A stretch of 64,000 bases of DNA from Thiodiazotropha sp040506775 (GTDB lineage: Bacteria > Pseudomonadota > Gammaproteobacteria > Chromatiales > Chromatiaceae), in NCBI GenBank assembly GCA_040506775.1, contig JBEVWC010000002.1, forward strand, positions 434,001-498,000, written 5' to 3'. Each line of letters begins with the position of its first letter. The stretch's first letter is position 1. Below the pieces are notes generated by a model. The model had not been told where the DNA came from and searched no databases. It saw only the letters and a program-made list of their open reading frames with translations. Made by a program: the position numbers and the translations under genes. Positions 26,587 to 34,840 of this stretch are shown one piece after another.

Positions 26587-27495
26587 ATGAAAACGCTTGG
26601 TATTGATTCAAGTAATTCCTCTCTTGTTTATGAGGGCGCGTCCAACTGGGGTTATCCTATTTGGCCTGGTCCAACACTCCTTGCTGTTACTATTGTTGAT
26701 GAGTCGTCGAACGACATCACACTGGATAATCGTCAACGTGACGTATCGACGCTGGACTATGTACTTGTCGATCTCGGATATGACCCGAACAGCCGCGTCC
26801 GAAAGGGGCGCCTGTTCAAGCGGTCTGAAGGTACTCAACCCGCCTTATGGCATGTACAACCGCACCCAGCATTTCCTATTGAGCGAACAAGAATCGACTC
26901 AAATGGTGTTTTGGACAAATCCTTGGCTACCTACTGCGGGTTCAGCTTGCCGCAAGAACTGAAAAGTAAAGCAATACAGCGGCCCTTTTTTATTCTAGGC
27001 AATGAGCTGTCGTTTACGCTCTGGTCACTTGTCGATATTGAATCAACGGTTTCAGGCGAGCCGCTCGTCTATCTGAAATCCCGCAAGGTCTTCGGAGCAC
27101 TTCCTGATCTTAATCAAAACGCCGTTCCATCAGCACACTATGAGCGGATTGTTGAAAAACTAGAGATACTTTCAGAAGATCTATATCGTGCCGGTCCTGA
27201 GTCTGTAATAGATCGGTGCCGTGAGGCAGCAACTGCCATTCTTAGTGGATACCTCCAAGATGCAGGAGTCTCACAATCTGGCAAGGATTTGGGAGTTCTT
27301 GCCAACGCCTACGACAATCACAATCAGCAGAATCAGGTAATAGCAGGCCAAGCTCGGGCGATTGCTCGACTCCATGGTCGTGGTAAAAACTCTGAACAGG
27401 AAAAACGCTCAGTTCGACCACCCACAGAAACCGATGCAGAATTTGCTGTGCAAGCAGTTGGATTGATTGTAAGAGAATTGGGTTGGGCAAAATGA
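26587..27495 (+). CDS. Unknown protein with possible C-terminal Abi_C/HEPN-like domain
   Basis: This 302-residue protein has an unrecognised N-terminal part (about 1-185). The C-terminal 115 residues run VIDRCREAATAILSGYLQDAG ... ARAIARLHGRGK ... ETDAEFAVQAVGLIV, which resembles the abortive-infection C-terminal (Abi_C) type of HEPN fold; the RAIARLH segment gives an R-x5-H pattern. HEPN proteins are often RNases in defence or toxin systems. It sits 25 bases upstream of another HEPN-type gene, so the two may work together. The HEPN call is an inference from the motif and helix pattern and is moderate. Confidence 0.5.
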   Translation: MKTLGIDSSNSSLVYEGASNWGYPIWPGPTLLAVTIVDESSNDITLDNRQRDVSTLDYVLVDLGYDPNSRVRKGRLFKRSEGTQPALWHVQPHPAFPIERTRIDSNGVLDKSLATYCGFSLPQELKSKAIQRPFFILGNELSFTLWSLVDIESTVSGEPLVYLKSRKVFGALPDLNQNAVPSAHYERIVEKLEILSEDLYRAGPESVIDRCREAATAILSGYLQDAGVSQSGKDLGVLANAYDNHNQQNQVIAGQARAIARLHGRGKNSEQEKRSVRPPTETDAEFAVQAVGLIVRELGWAK

Positions 27496-27520
27496 CCGAG
27501 TATGCCATGTGGTGCTTGCA

Positions 27521-28558
27521 ATGAATAATTCTGGACCTTATCGATTCCGTCTGCGTTTTGCTTCGGTGTTGGCAGGAAAGTTTGCAATTAAAGAGCCGGA
27601 TTTTCAATTCGAAGTATCAGATGGTCAGATGCTTGAGGTTGCTGCAAGAAATGCAGAAACACTAGATGCCGCTACAAATTATCATATTGACGGAGCTGGA
27701 TTCGAGTCAGCTGAAGCAGCTACTTTTGCTGCAGAATCACTTAGGGTGAGGTTACGCCTTCTAAACACAATTCTAGGGTTAGGATTGAACATCCCTGTCG
27801 GGAATAGAGTAACGTGCCGGGCTACAGATAAATTTAAGCGTAAAGTGAATATTGAGAGAGGAGCAACTCTAGTCGATAGCATTTGGGGAATATCTGTTTA
27901 TCCGGACGATGGACTTCACCATGAACTATTTGTCAGTGGCAATGTCGTTGTCAAACCCAGAGATTCCGAATATTTGTTTGAAGGTATCAAAACACTTTGG
28001 AATCTAGATATTAACCTTGACAAGCAATCCGAGGATGCACTTCAGATTCTTTGCCTTGCCACACAAGAAGCTTCAGACAAAGCATCATTTCTAGCAAGTT
28101 ATCTTGCATTAGAGGAACTCATAGAGCGGCATCATCGTAGTGATGCTGCAAAGGAAGCTTTACAGCATTTTATTGGAGAGCTAGGGGAATACGCTGCGGA
28201 TAACACAAATCCATTGTTGCCTGAAGAGGCAGATTCATTGAAAGGTGTCTTGGGATCATTGAGTGAAGAGTCATTCCGCGCAGCGCTAACTCGACTTGGT
28301 AGGCAGATTGAGAAACCGACAGAGATATGCGGCTTGACAGTTCCAAAGTTCTTGTCTACTTGTGTTGCCGTACGAAACAGGATTGCCCACCATGCAGATC
28401 CGGAAACAAAGATACCACTTAGAGACCTAACTAAGTCACTCAGAGAATTTGTGTTAATGTTGATATGGACCCGTAATAAGTTGCCAAATATAAGCTTGAA
28501 TACACCTTCATCTACGGTCAATATACCCACCAACGGTCTTAAAATTCATGTTGTATAA
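27521..28558 (+). CDS. HEPN-domain protein, putative RNase
   Basis: ATG at 27521 is preferred; a GTG four codons upstream is also in frame. The 345-residue product has an N-terminal part of mixed strands and helices and a C-terminal helical domain with VRNRIAHH, matching the HEPN catalytic RN-x3-H motif (Arg-Asn-x-x-x-His). A preceding helical stretch with SFLASYLALEELIERHH fits the HEPN bundle. HEPN RNases cut RNA in abortive defence. It lies 25 bases after another HEPN-like gene; this tandem pair is the most promising undescribed unit in the island. The function is inferred. Confidence 0.6.
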   Translation: MNNSGPYRFRLRFASVLAGKFAIKEPDFQFEVSDGQMLEVAARNAETLDAATNYHIDGAGFESAEAATFAAESLRVRLRLLNTILGLGLNIPVGNRVTCRATDKFKRKVNIERGATLVDSIWGISVYPDDGLHHELFVSGNVVVKPRDSEYLFEGIKTLWNLDINLDKQSEDALQILCLATQEASDKASFLASYLALEELIERHHRSDAAKEALQHFIGELGEYAADNTNPLLPEEADSLKGVLGSLSEESFRAALTRLGRQIEKPTEICGLTVPKFLSTCVAVRNRIAHHADPETKIPLRDLTKSLREFVLMLIWTRNKLPNISLNTPSSTVNIPTNGLKIHVV

Positions 28559-28701
28559 GCAAAGCACGAATAGAAAAAGGACTAATTGGAATAGATCGAG
28601 GTAAACATGGAATTCATTACATCGCGATAGAGTCGAGGTGTTATAAGGAGCTCACCAGGAATCCCTTCAGTACATCACTCAGAGTAGCCAGAGGAAATAG
28701 T

Positions 28702-28953
28702 ATGACGCCAGAACAGCTGAAACTTGTTGATAAGACTCTAGGCATTCTAGGTTATCTGTCATTTTTACTCGCAGTAGTCGTAGTGTTGATAGGCGCGTAT
28801 GAGATTGGCAATAAAGGCTATAAAAGGTTATTGATTAGTCTATTAGATATAGATGAAGCAGGTATTGTCTTCTATCCATTATTGGTGGCGGGTATAGCAT
28901 TTCTATGGTACAGAGCATATTTGAGGGCGGGTAGAAACAATCGTCTGCCGTGA
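28702..28953 (+). CDS. Small two-helix membrane protein
   Basis: This 83-residue protein has two transmembrane helices, TLGILGYLSFLLAVVVVLIGAY (seen in parts) and IVFYPLLVAGIAFLWYRAY, with a basic C-terminal tail. No family is recognised. It lies 143 bases after the HEPN gene, on the same strand, so it could act as a membrane partner in the cluster or be independent. An AGAGG-like site precedes the ATG. Confidence 0.5.
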   Translation: MTPEQLKLVDKTLGILGYLSFLLAVVVVLIGAYEIGNKGYKRLLISLLDIDEAGIVFYPLLVAGIAFLWYRAYLRAGRNNRLP

Positions 28954-29111
28954 AGTGGTTGAAATCAGATTGAATTGATGATTTCTCTGAGCGTTACCGG
29001 ATTGTCAGTCAGCACTTTGAGTGTTATCGCTCTGGCTCTGGTTCGCCTTGAACCTAGAATACACATCAAGACGCGGTGCCTCGTTAATATAACTATTAGG
29101 TGAATAAGCAT

Positions 29112-29648
29112 ATGAGCGACTGGGACTTTCTGTATGACATGCAAAATGAGGGCTATAGTTCAGAGCAAATAGCTGACGCTGCTGCTTGTGGGTATAATCC
29201 ATGGGAGTGGGAGCCGCTTTCAGAGAAGGAATTTCAATCGTGGCAGTCACAGCCAGATTCTGAACTGGAAAGTATATTCTACGGATTGGTCGAGAATGCA
29301 ATGTCGTACCACGCCAGAACTGGGCGTTACCTTCAAATTTGGGGTGAACTGGGTGAACTGTTTGCAGAAATCTACTACGGTATTCAGCGACATAAGCCGC
29401 ATACAAAGGGTTCGGATGGTAAACTCGGAAATGACTTTATAGAAATTAAAACCATCTCTCCGGAAAAAGATAAAGAACAAGTACAAGTCAAACGTGCTGG
29501 TAATTTCAATAAACTACTTGTGGTCAAAATTAGTGATGAATTTGAGTTTGAAGGCCGACTCGTTGCAAGGAAGATGCTTCCAAAGGGAACCGGTGCGTAT
29601 GCGAGGGTGTCATGGTCAGGTCTCACTTCAACTGATGATGAACAATAA
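29112..29648 (+). CDS. PD-(D/E)XK-like nuclease-fold protein
   Basis: The start at 29112 is supported by AGGTGA eight bases upstream. The 178-residue protein contains GELGELFAEIYYGI, then KLGNDFIEIKTISPEK and QVQVKR, matching the ordered E ... D-x(n)-ExK ... Q pattern of PD-(D/E)XK nuclease folds (Asp, Glu-Ile-Lys). Small proteins of this kind occur in restriction and defence islands. There is no partner methylase nearby. The active-site pattern is visible; the substrate and role are unknown. Confidence 0.55.
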   Translation: MSDWDFLYDMQNEGYSSEQIADAAACGYNPWEWEPLSEKEFQSWQSQPDSELESIFYGLVENAMSYHARTGRYLQIWGELGELFAEIYYGIQRHKPHTKGSDGKLGNDFIEIKTISPEKDKEQVQVKRAGNFNKLLVVKISDEFEFEGRLVARKMLPKGTGAYARVSWSGLTSTDDEQ

Positions 29649-29730
29649 AAATATGCCGCACGCCTTACTAGATATAACGAGACGGGGGGACGTTGATATA
29701 GTTACCAATCCTGCAATGAATTAGTTGATG

Positions 29731-29736
29731 TATAAT
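29731..29736 (+). promoter_or_regulatory. Consensus -10 box (TATAAT)
   Basis: A perfect TATAAT lies 23 bases before the small gene at 29759. The -35 side is weak. It may drive the downstream microprotein. Confidence 0.3.
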
Positions 29737-29758
29737 GCAGGCATGAAAAAGACATCAG

Positions 29759-29932
29759 ATGAAAGAACAAATAAACAGTTGGAGTGAAGAGGATCGTAGT
29801 AAGCTATTATCGCTAATTAACGAAATGCGACAGCGACATCATCGTATTCATGGTCGATTGCCGACCACTGGTGAGGAATTGCGATTTTACGATGAGGCAG
29901 AACGAGAACTACACTTACAAAGAAAAAAATAA
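29759..29932 (+). CDS. Unknown 57-residue charged protein
   Basis: A short frame from ATG 29759 to TAA encodes a highly charged helical protein rich in Arg, His and Glu (NEMRQRHHRIHGRLP). A TATAAT box lies just upstream. No family is recognised; the position between same-strand island genes makes it plausible as a small regulator or antitoxin-like protein. Confidence 0.35.
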   Translation: MKEQINSWSEEDRSKLLSLINEMRQRHHRIHGRLPTTGEELRFYDEAERELHLQRKK

Positions 29933-30158
29933 CTTGAACAAGCAGCTGCGGCATATAAAAAGCGTAAATCTGGATTGGAATAAATTATATGGACGTGCTT
30001 TTAAGATATATATGACGCAGCCTAACAAATATTCTACGGAAGTGGTGGTACATATACAACACGCTGATCGTATCCATATATACGGATAGGTGCAATGTTA
30101 AATTTAACTTGCAGTTAAATGTTAATTACACATTAAAATAAACATTAGGTGGTTTAAG

Positions 30159-30542
30159 ATGAGAGCAATCATAACTCTTGCGCTGTTGATGACTTCCTTT
30201 GTAGCAAGTGCAGACGATTATTGGGATAAGAGAGAAGGGCTAAAAAAAGAAGTAATCTATATCGGTGAATACAATATTACCAGAGAGGAGTTATATGAAA
30301 GCATTCTGGATCCTATGATGAGGAATAACTGGGACATAGTGGGAGCTACAAAAGGCGAGATTACAGCAGTATATAAGGAACAAACTAAGCTGCTTGTAAC
30401 AATAAAGCAAGATCGAATTGTCCTGGAAGAGCACCCCGACTCGATTATTTTTCATGCAAAATGGATAGAGTCCCTACGAGTTCACATTGAAAGAAGAATC
30501 AAAAATGCACATTATATTAGACTTCTGAAATCATTTGAGTGA
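30159..30542 (+). CDS. Small exported protein of unknown function
   Basis: The 127-residue product has a typical signal peptide (IITLALLMTSFVASA, cleavage before DDYWD). The mature protein (about 108 residues) is highly charged, with an alternating lysine/glutamate helix near the end (LRVHIERRIKNAHYIRLL). A GGTGG site precedes the ATG. The AT-rich composition and island location suggest it was acquired. No family is recognised. Confidence 0.55.
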   Translation: MRAIITLALLMTSFVASADDYWDKREGLKKEVIYIGEYNITREELYESILDPMMRNNWDIVGATKGEITAVYKEQTKLLVTIKQDRIVLEEHPDSIIFHAKWIESLRVHIERRIKNAHYIRLLKSFE

Positions 30543-30546
30543 CATC

Positions 30547-30768
30547 ACTGTATGCTTTTGTAAATGTATTGAATCACTACCAGGATTGAAAGAAGCTTAC
30601 GAGGCTTATTGGCCGGCATTCGCTCAACAAATCAGATCTGTTAGAAATTAGGTAGGTCATCCCTCCAACATCGATCCAATTACCCCAGATACTGCTCATG
30701 CCCAATACCTTGTTTTCCCAGAATTGGCGCAACGTCTAACTGAATGGCTTGGTCGAGAATACCAATGA
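30547..30768 (+). pseudogene. Decayed HEPN-type gene fragment with in-frame stop
   Basis: In one frame this segment reads IESLPGLKEAYEAYWPAF then AQQIRSVRN-stop-VGHPSN followed by FPELAQRLTEWLGREYQ. Restoring the TAG at 30649-30651 to a sense codon, such as GAG, gives RNEVGHP, the HEPN catalytic motif RN-x3-H, and a typical C-terminal helix. The 5' part is missing, so this is the C-terminal remnant of a HEPN-domain gene that lost function. It adds to the evidence that this is an accumulation site for HEPN genes. Confidence 0.55.
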
Positions 30769-30868
30769 AAGCCCTAATGTATAAGGTTAGATCGAAGCGA
30801 GCCGCTATCTGAACCGTTTATTAGGCAAACCAACAGCAAAATCGGAATAGTAACAAAGGAAAGCGAAT

Positions 30869-31135
30869 ATGAAATACATATCAATGATACCCGCGACCGA
30901 TTGGTTCTTCGTCCACAAAAACATAGGTGACGGTCCAAAATATTTCGTCAATCATTTAGCGGCCTGGGCATTGACAGACGAGGGTGATAGTGTCGGTCTC
31001 TTGCCGGTCAGTGATCCAACGCTGAAGGAGCGGACCAGTGCCAAGTTAGTAGAGCCACCGCCCATCGAAGGAGAATATATCCACAAAGATCGGTTAACCG
31101 CAGATATGCAAGCGTGTTTGCAAACTCACGATTGA
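30869..31135 (+). CDS. Unknown protein, 88 residues
   Basis: A short, soluble protein (MKYISMIPATDWFFVHKN) without signal peptide or known motif. It has an AAAGGAAAG ribosome site upstream and stands 100 bases after the decayed HEPN fragment. It resembles the size and style of small hypothetical proteins on mobile elements. Whether it belongs to the defence cluster or to the next, plasmid-like module cannot be told. Confidence 0.5.
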   Translation: MKYISMIPATDWFFVHKNIGDGPKYFVNHLAAWALTDEGDSVGLLPVSDPTLKERTSAKLVEPPPIEGEYIHKDRLTADMQACLQTHD

Positions 31136-31313
31136 TATGCTTGAACTCGTCTCCGCGCAACCTGCAACGCCACCTCTGCCGTATTGTACAAGGAGATACT
31201 CGGAAGAGTATATGCACTCTCACCTACGAAACCCGCATGCAATCATCACGTACCATGTACGTATAAAGGATGCGTGGTATGCGCAAACGAATTGAGGGAT
31301 CGGTAATCATCCT

Positions 31314-31577
31314 ATGGAATGGACAAAATCCGGCAATACCGTCGTTCACCAATCCGGTTTCGAACTCAGTGTGGATCATGGGACGTTCGCCATGCCGTAT
31401 GAGGTCAATGCCCGCAGCACAGAAGGCCTTTCGCCAGCCGCCCTGGCCCGCATGATCCGCCTGGGCCTGGCCTACGGCCGGGCGAGTGAGCGATTGCCCA
31501 AGAATCAAGCACCTCGAGATCCGTTGAGACCATCACAGCCCCGGGTCGTTGTGCGCAAAAGACGCCACATCGGTTAG
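31314..31577 (+). CDS. Unknown small protein of the plasmid-like module, 87 residues
   Basis: This 87-residue frame contains GFELSVDHGTFAMPYEVN and LSPAALARMIRLGLAYGRASE, with a basic tail. It converges on parB with a 15-base gap. The composition is GC-rich, matching the ParB/KfrA module and not the AT-rich genes to the left, so the module boundary lies just upstream. I do not recognise a family. Confidence 0.5.
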   Translation: MEWTKSGNTVVHQSGFELSVDHGTFAMPYEVNARSTEGLSPAALARMIRLGLAYGRASERLPKNQAPRDPLRPSQPRVVVRKRRHIG

Positions 31578-31592
31578 GCCCGGCCGGACACG

Positions 31593-32465
31593 CTAGGGGC
31601 GTTTGGCGGACATTCCCGGCGGTTCCTCGAATCCCCAGGCCTCCAGCAAGCCCTGCAACTCTTCCAGGGAGTGGTAGGTGATCACCAGCTGGCCCTTGGC
31701 CTGCTCCTCCGAGTAGGAGAGCCGGCAGGGCAAGCAATAGGTCTCGGTAAACTGCCGCTCGATCCGGACCAGGTTCGGATCCTGCAGGGCTGGTGCTCGG
31801 GTGGTCTCCCCCGAGAGGAGACTTTTCAGCTCATTGACCCGCTCGCTGAGGATCCGCACCGACCAGTGCCGGCGCACGGCCATGTTCGCAAGTTCCACCT
31901 GGTGGCGTTTGGGCAGGGCCAGCAAGGGCTTGGCGTGTCCCACATCCAACTGCCCCAGATCGAGCAGCTCCTGAACCGGTGTGGCCAGCTCCAGCAGTCG
32001 CAGCAGGTTGGTCACATGACTGCGGGACTTGCCCGTACTCTGGGCCGCCTCCTGGTGGGTGAGCTTGAATTCCTCGATCAGTCGTTGCAAGGCTTGGGCC
32101 TCCTCGATGGGGGTCAGGTCCTCCCGCTGGATGTTCTCAATCAGACTCGCCGCGGCCGCCTGTTCCAGACTGAGCTCGTTGCGGGCGATCACCGGCACCT
32201 GGTGAAGGCCGGCCTGCATGGCGGCCCGCCAGCGCCGTTCGCCGGCGATGATCTCGTAGTGGCCATCGCTCTTGTTGTAGCGCACCACGATCGGCTGGAG
32301 TATGCCGTTGTGCTCGATGCTCCCGGCCAATTCGGCCAGCGCCTGAGGATCGAAGTGGCGTCGGGGCTGCCAGCGCCCCGGTTTAAGCTGCTCGATACCC
32401 AGAAAGCGCGGGGCGCTTTCGGTGGGTGGGGTCTGAGTGGGCAGGGTAGGGAGGGCCATGATCAA
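31593..32465 (-). CDS. parB: ParB/RepB/Spo0J family partition protein
   Basis: The 290-residue product has an N-terminal ParB/Srx nuclease-like domain (VRYNKSDGHYEIIAGERRWRAA, with the GERR motif that binds CTP in the family; then ENIQREDLTPIEEA) and a central helix-turn-helix (HQEAAQSTGKSRSHVTNLLRLLEL). The start ATG overlaps the kfrA stop by four bases (ATGA), so translation is coupled. ParB binds parS-like centromere sites in plasmid or ICE maintenance. The usual ParA ATPase is missing from this window, which is unusual for an active partition system. Confidence 0.9.
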   Translation of the reverse strand: MIMALPTLPTQTPPTESAPRFLGIEQLKPGRWQPRRHFDPQALAELAGSIEHNGILQPIVVRYNKSDGHYEIIAGERRWRAAMQAGLHQVPVIARNELSLEQAAAASLIENIQREDLTPIEEAQALQRLIEEFKLTHQEAAQSTGKSRSHVTNLLRLLELATPVQELLDLGQLDVGHAKPLLALPKRHQVELANMAVRRHWSVRILSERVNELKSLLSGETTRAPALQDPNLVRIERQFTETYCLPCRLSYSEEQAKGQLVITYHSLEELQGLLEAWGFEEPPGMSAKRP

Positions 32466-33475
32466 CTCCGGGTCTGGGTGTCCACAAGCCGATTACTGAG
32501 GGTCAGCAGTTCGGTCGCCTTCTGCGCGAGCTGCTGCTCCAGCTTATCACAGCGCTCGCGCCATTCCTGATTCTGAGTCTGGGTCAGAGTACGCTCTGTG
32601 TGGAGCTGGGTCAGTGACTCACGGGCCTGGGTCAATTCCGCCTGCAGGCGATCCTGAGCCTCGCGGCGTTGCTCACTCTCGGATGTCAGAAGGTCGATGC
32701 GTTCCGTGAGCGGCGGGATCTGTGCGGCGAGCTCCGCGCCGGCCTGCTTAGCCTGCAGGTAGGCCTCATTCCGCTTCGAAAGCTTCCGGTTCAGGACCTG
32801 ACGTTCAGTCTCGGCCTGGTGTTCGGATTTCAACCGCGCCTGACGTTCCTGGTCATAAAGCTGGGTGAGACGGGTCTCGGTGGCCTGGTGTCGTGCCACC
32901 TCCTGGGCCAGTTCCGCCTGCAGGGCCTCGCTGCGTTGCACCGCAGCCTCGATGCGGGCCCGGGCGTCCTCCCGAATGGCCGGGATCTGCTGCTCGATCG
33001 CCTGGCGCCGATCGGTCTCTGAGCGTAACTGGGCGGTGAGTTTGTCGCGTTCGCCGACCCGTTGGTCGATCTCGTGTTGCAGGATCTGGATCTGTTCCCG
33101 GGCCTGGGCCAGGGCCTCCTGGGCGGCGATGCGTTCGGCCTGAGCCGCCGCGACTTCCTCTCGGGCCGATTGGGTTGCGGTCTCGTACTCCGCCCGGGCC
33201 TGGGCCTCGGCCTGAGCGCGGATCACCGCGAAGGCCTCCAGCAGCGGGGAGAGGGCTTCGGGCGGAAATCCCTGCAGATACTCCAACTGCTCCAGATGAT
33301 CCCCCAGGTCCTGCCACCACTGGGTCAGGGCCTGGTGGATGGTGGTCATCGAGCCCCGGTTGCCGATGGCCTCCAGGATGGCGCGCTGACTGATGGCCTG
33401 GCCCTGGCCGGCGCGCAACATTTGATGGGCGGCCTGGGCGACCTGCTCGGCGGTACTCAAGGAGGGCTGGGACAT
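32462..33475 (-). CDS. kfrA: KfrA-like coiled-coil DNA-binding protein
   Basis: A 337-residue protein with an N-terminal KfrA-type DNA-binding region (QAISQRAILEAIGNRGSMTTI, followed by QALTQWWQDLG) and a long, almost continuous coiled coil (about 90-330) rich in Gln, Glu, Ala and Arg. KfrA proteins of plasmids and ICEs bind their own promoter and help segregation. The gene is immediately upstream of, and overlaps, parB. The control region with palindromes precedes it. Confidence 0.85.
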   Translation of the reverse strand: MSQPSLSTAEQVAQAAHQMLRAGQGQAISQRAILEAIGNRGSMTTIHQALTQWWQDLGDHLEQLEYLQGFPPEALSPLLEAFAVIRAQAEAQARAEYETATQSAREEVAAAQAERIAAQEALAQAREQIQILQHEIDQRVGERDKLTAQLRSETDRRQAIEQQIPAIREDARARIEAAVQRSEALQAELAQEVARHQATETRLTQLYDQERQARLKSEHQAETERQVLNRKLSKRNEAYLQAKQAGAELAAQIPPLTERIDLLTSESEQRREAQDRLQAELTQARESLTQLHTERTLTQTQNQEWRERCDKLEQQLAQKATELLTLSNRLVDTQTRS

Positions 33476-33497
33476 GGCGGGACTCCGATCGAGAAAT

Positions 33498-33513
33498 GAT
33501 ATTAAACAATATC
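33498..33513. promoter_or_regulatory. Inverted repeat, candidate KfrA/ParB operator
   Basis: GATATT-AAAC-AATATC is a perfect inverted repeat, 22 bases before the kfrA start on the opposite strand. A related ATATC-aatg-GATAT dyad lies at 33535-33548. Such AT-rich dyads in a divergent promoter are expected for autoregulated KfrA. Confidence 0.45.
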
Positions 33514-33565
33514 TGTTATCCGATACTATTTACAATATCAATGGATATCATTTTTAGCTTATCTG

Positions 33566-33587
33566 TCTGATAACTCCGCTTATCAGA
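33566..33587. promoter_or_regulatory. Long palindrome, candidate operator or parS-like site
   Basis: TCTGATAA-CTCCGC-TTATCAGA has perfect 8-base arms. An overlapping TTATC-TGTCT-GATAA dyad lies at 33559-33573. The repeats stand between kfrA and the divergent recombinase gene. They could be operators or the centromere bound by the ParB protein. Confidence 0.5.
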
Positions 33588-33682
33588 TGGAAAAAGGCCG
33601 AATTTTGCCCTATCCTGGGTTTTTGAATCGCCGAGACCCATCCCGAGGGTCGACGACCGACATTAACCACCCCCGAGGTACC

Positions 33683-34780
33683 ATGAACGAACTGCTTGCC
33701 CCAGTCTCGGCCCTGATCGAACTCCCCCAGGACCGGATGCCCGACTGTCCCGCCTGGGAGCGACTCAGTCCCCACTGGCCGGCACCGTCTGATCGGGAGA
33801 TCCCGGGGCAGTGGGCCGCCAAGGTGCGGCTGTTTCGCTATCTGGCCCAGGCCTGGGGGGCGATCTCGGATCACTCCTACCGAGCCTTGTGCGGGGACCT
33901 GCGACTCTTCTTTGACTGGTGCCGAGCCCGGGCACTGCCGACCCTGCCGGCCCACCCGGACACCGTGACCGCCTTCGTGATCGACCAGGCGGAGCTCAAG
34001 GCCCGAAGCACCGTCCAGCGCTACCTGGCCTCGATCGCCACGGCCCATCAGCGGGGTGGGGTCCCCAATCCGGTCCGGCACGAAACGGTGACCCTGACCT
34101 ATGACCGGCTGTACCGGGACGACACCTCGGAACCGGCCCAGTCGGCCGGGCTGCGCTGGGAGCATCTGGCCGAAGCGCTGCCGAAACTGGATGATTCACT
34201 TCGAGCGCTGCGCGATCGCGCCCTGGTCCTGGTGATGTACGACTGTTTGCTGCGGGTCTCGGAGGTGCCTCGGCTCACCCTCGAGGGACTCAGCCAGGGA
34301 CCGAACGGCTACCGATTGCGAGTGATTCGCTCGAAAAAACGCTCCAAGGCCCAGCAGGGTGTGGTGAAGACCAAGTTCGTCGATGAGACCACCGCCCAGG
34401 CAATTCAGACTTGGTGTCAAGCGGCCGGCATCGAGGGCGGAGCGCTCTTCCATGGGGTAGCCAAGAGCGGCCAAGTCCTCGGGGCGCCGATCAGCACCAA
34501 GGGGGTCAACCGCGCAGTGCAACGGGTCGCTGCCCTGGCCGGCCTGGATCCGCGTGAGGTCAGTGGCCATGCCTGCCGGATCGGGGCCTGTCAGGATATG
34601 CTCGCTGCCGGCATCGATATCGGCCGGGTCATGCTGGCCGGGGACTGGGAGCGACCCGAGATGCCGGTCTACTACGGCCGTAACCTGACCCCGGATCAGT
34701 CGGGGGTGGCCGAGCTCGCACAACGGCAACGGCGTGGAAACCTAGCTGTCGTTGCTTCGCCTGCCGCTCGCGATCCATAG
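33683..34780 (+). CDS. Tyrosine recombinase (site-specific integrase)
   Basis: ATG at 33683 follows CCGAGGTA; the frame is open 32 codons further upstream, into the palindrome region, but this part looks non-coding. The 365-residue product has an N-terminal core-binding domain (about 40-140) and a catalytic domain with Arg191 (LLRVSEVPRL), His296-x-x-Arg299 (SGHACRIGA), Trp322 (GDWERP) and Tyr330/331. The set is complete. The gene is divergent from kfrA and is typical of integrative plasmid-like elements. It is not closely similar to the short recombinase at the left island border. Confidence 0.88.
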   Translation: MNELLAPVSALIELPQDRMPDCPAWERLSPHWPAPSDREIPGQWAAKVRLFRYLAQAWGAISDHSYRALCGDLRLFFDWCRARALPTLPAHPDTVTAFVIDQAELKARSTVQRYLASIATAHQRGGVPNPVRHETVTLTYDRLYRDDTSEPAQSAGLRWEHLAEALPKLDDSLRALRDRALVLVMYDCLLRVSEVPRLTLEGLSQGPNGYRLRVIRSKKRSKAQQGVVKTKFVDETTAQAIQTWCQAAGIEGGALFHGVAKSGQVLGAPISTKGVNRAVQRVAALAGLDPREVSGHACRIGACQDMLAAGIDIGRVMLAGDWERPEMPVYYGRNLTPDQSGVAELAQRQRRGNLAVVASPAARDP

Positions 34781-34800
34781 CGCTTATGGACAGGTGGCGA

Positions 34801-34806
34801 TATAAT
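34801..34806 (+). promoter_or_regulatory. Consensus -10 box for the Xre-RES operon
   Basis: TATAAT lies 35 bases before the antitoxin start. The -35 is not obvious. It is the likely promoter of the toxin-antitoxin pair. Confidence 0.35.
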
Positions 34807-34840
34807 ACAGACAAATGGCAAATTGAACGAAAGGCTCACT

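Noticed and set aside
25106..30868. Integron-like gene cassette array
   Set aside because: Same-strand small genes with similar gaps and recurrent ATTAGGTG strings suggested cassettes, but I found no repeated attC structure with GTT/AAC core triplets and no integron integrase; the recombinase at 22616 lacks the integron-specific region.
32853..33509. 218-residue reverse frame, Gly/Arg/Pro-rich, overlapping kfrA
   Set aside because: Different frame of the same strand as kfrA; low-complexity content from GC-rich coiled-coil codons.
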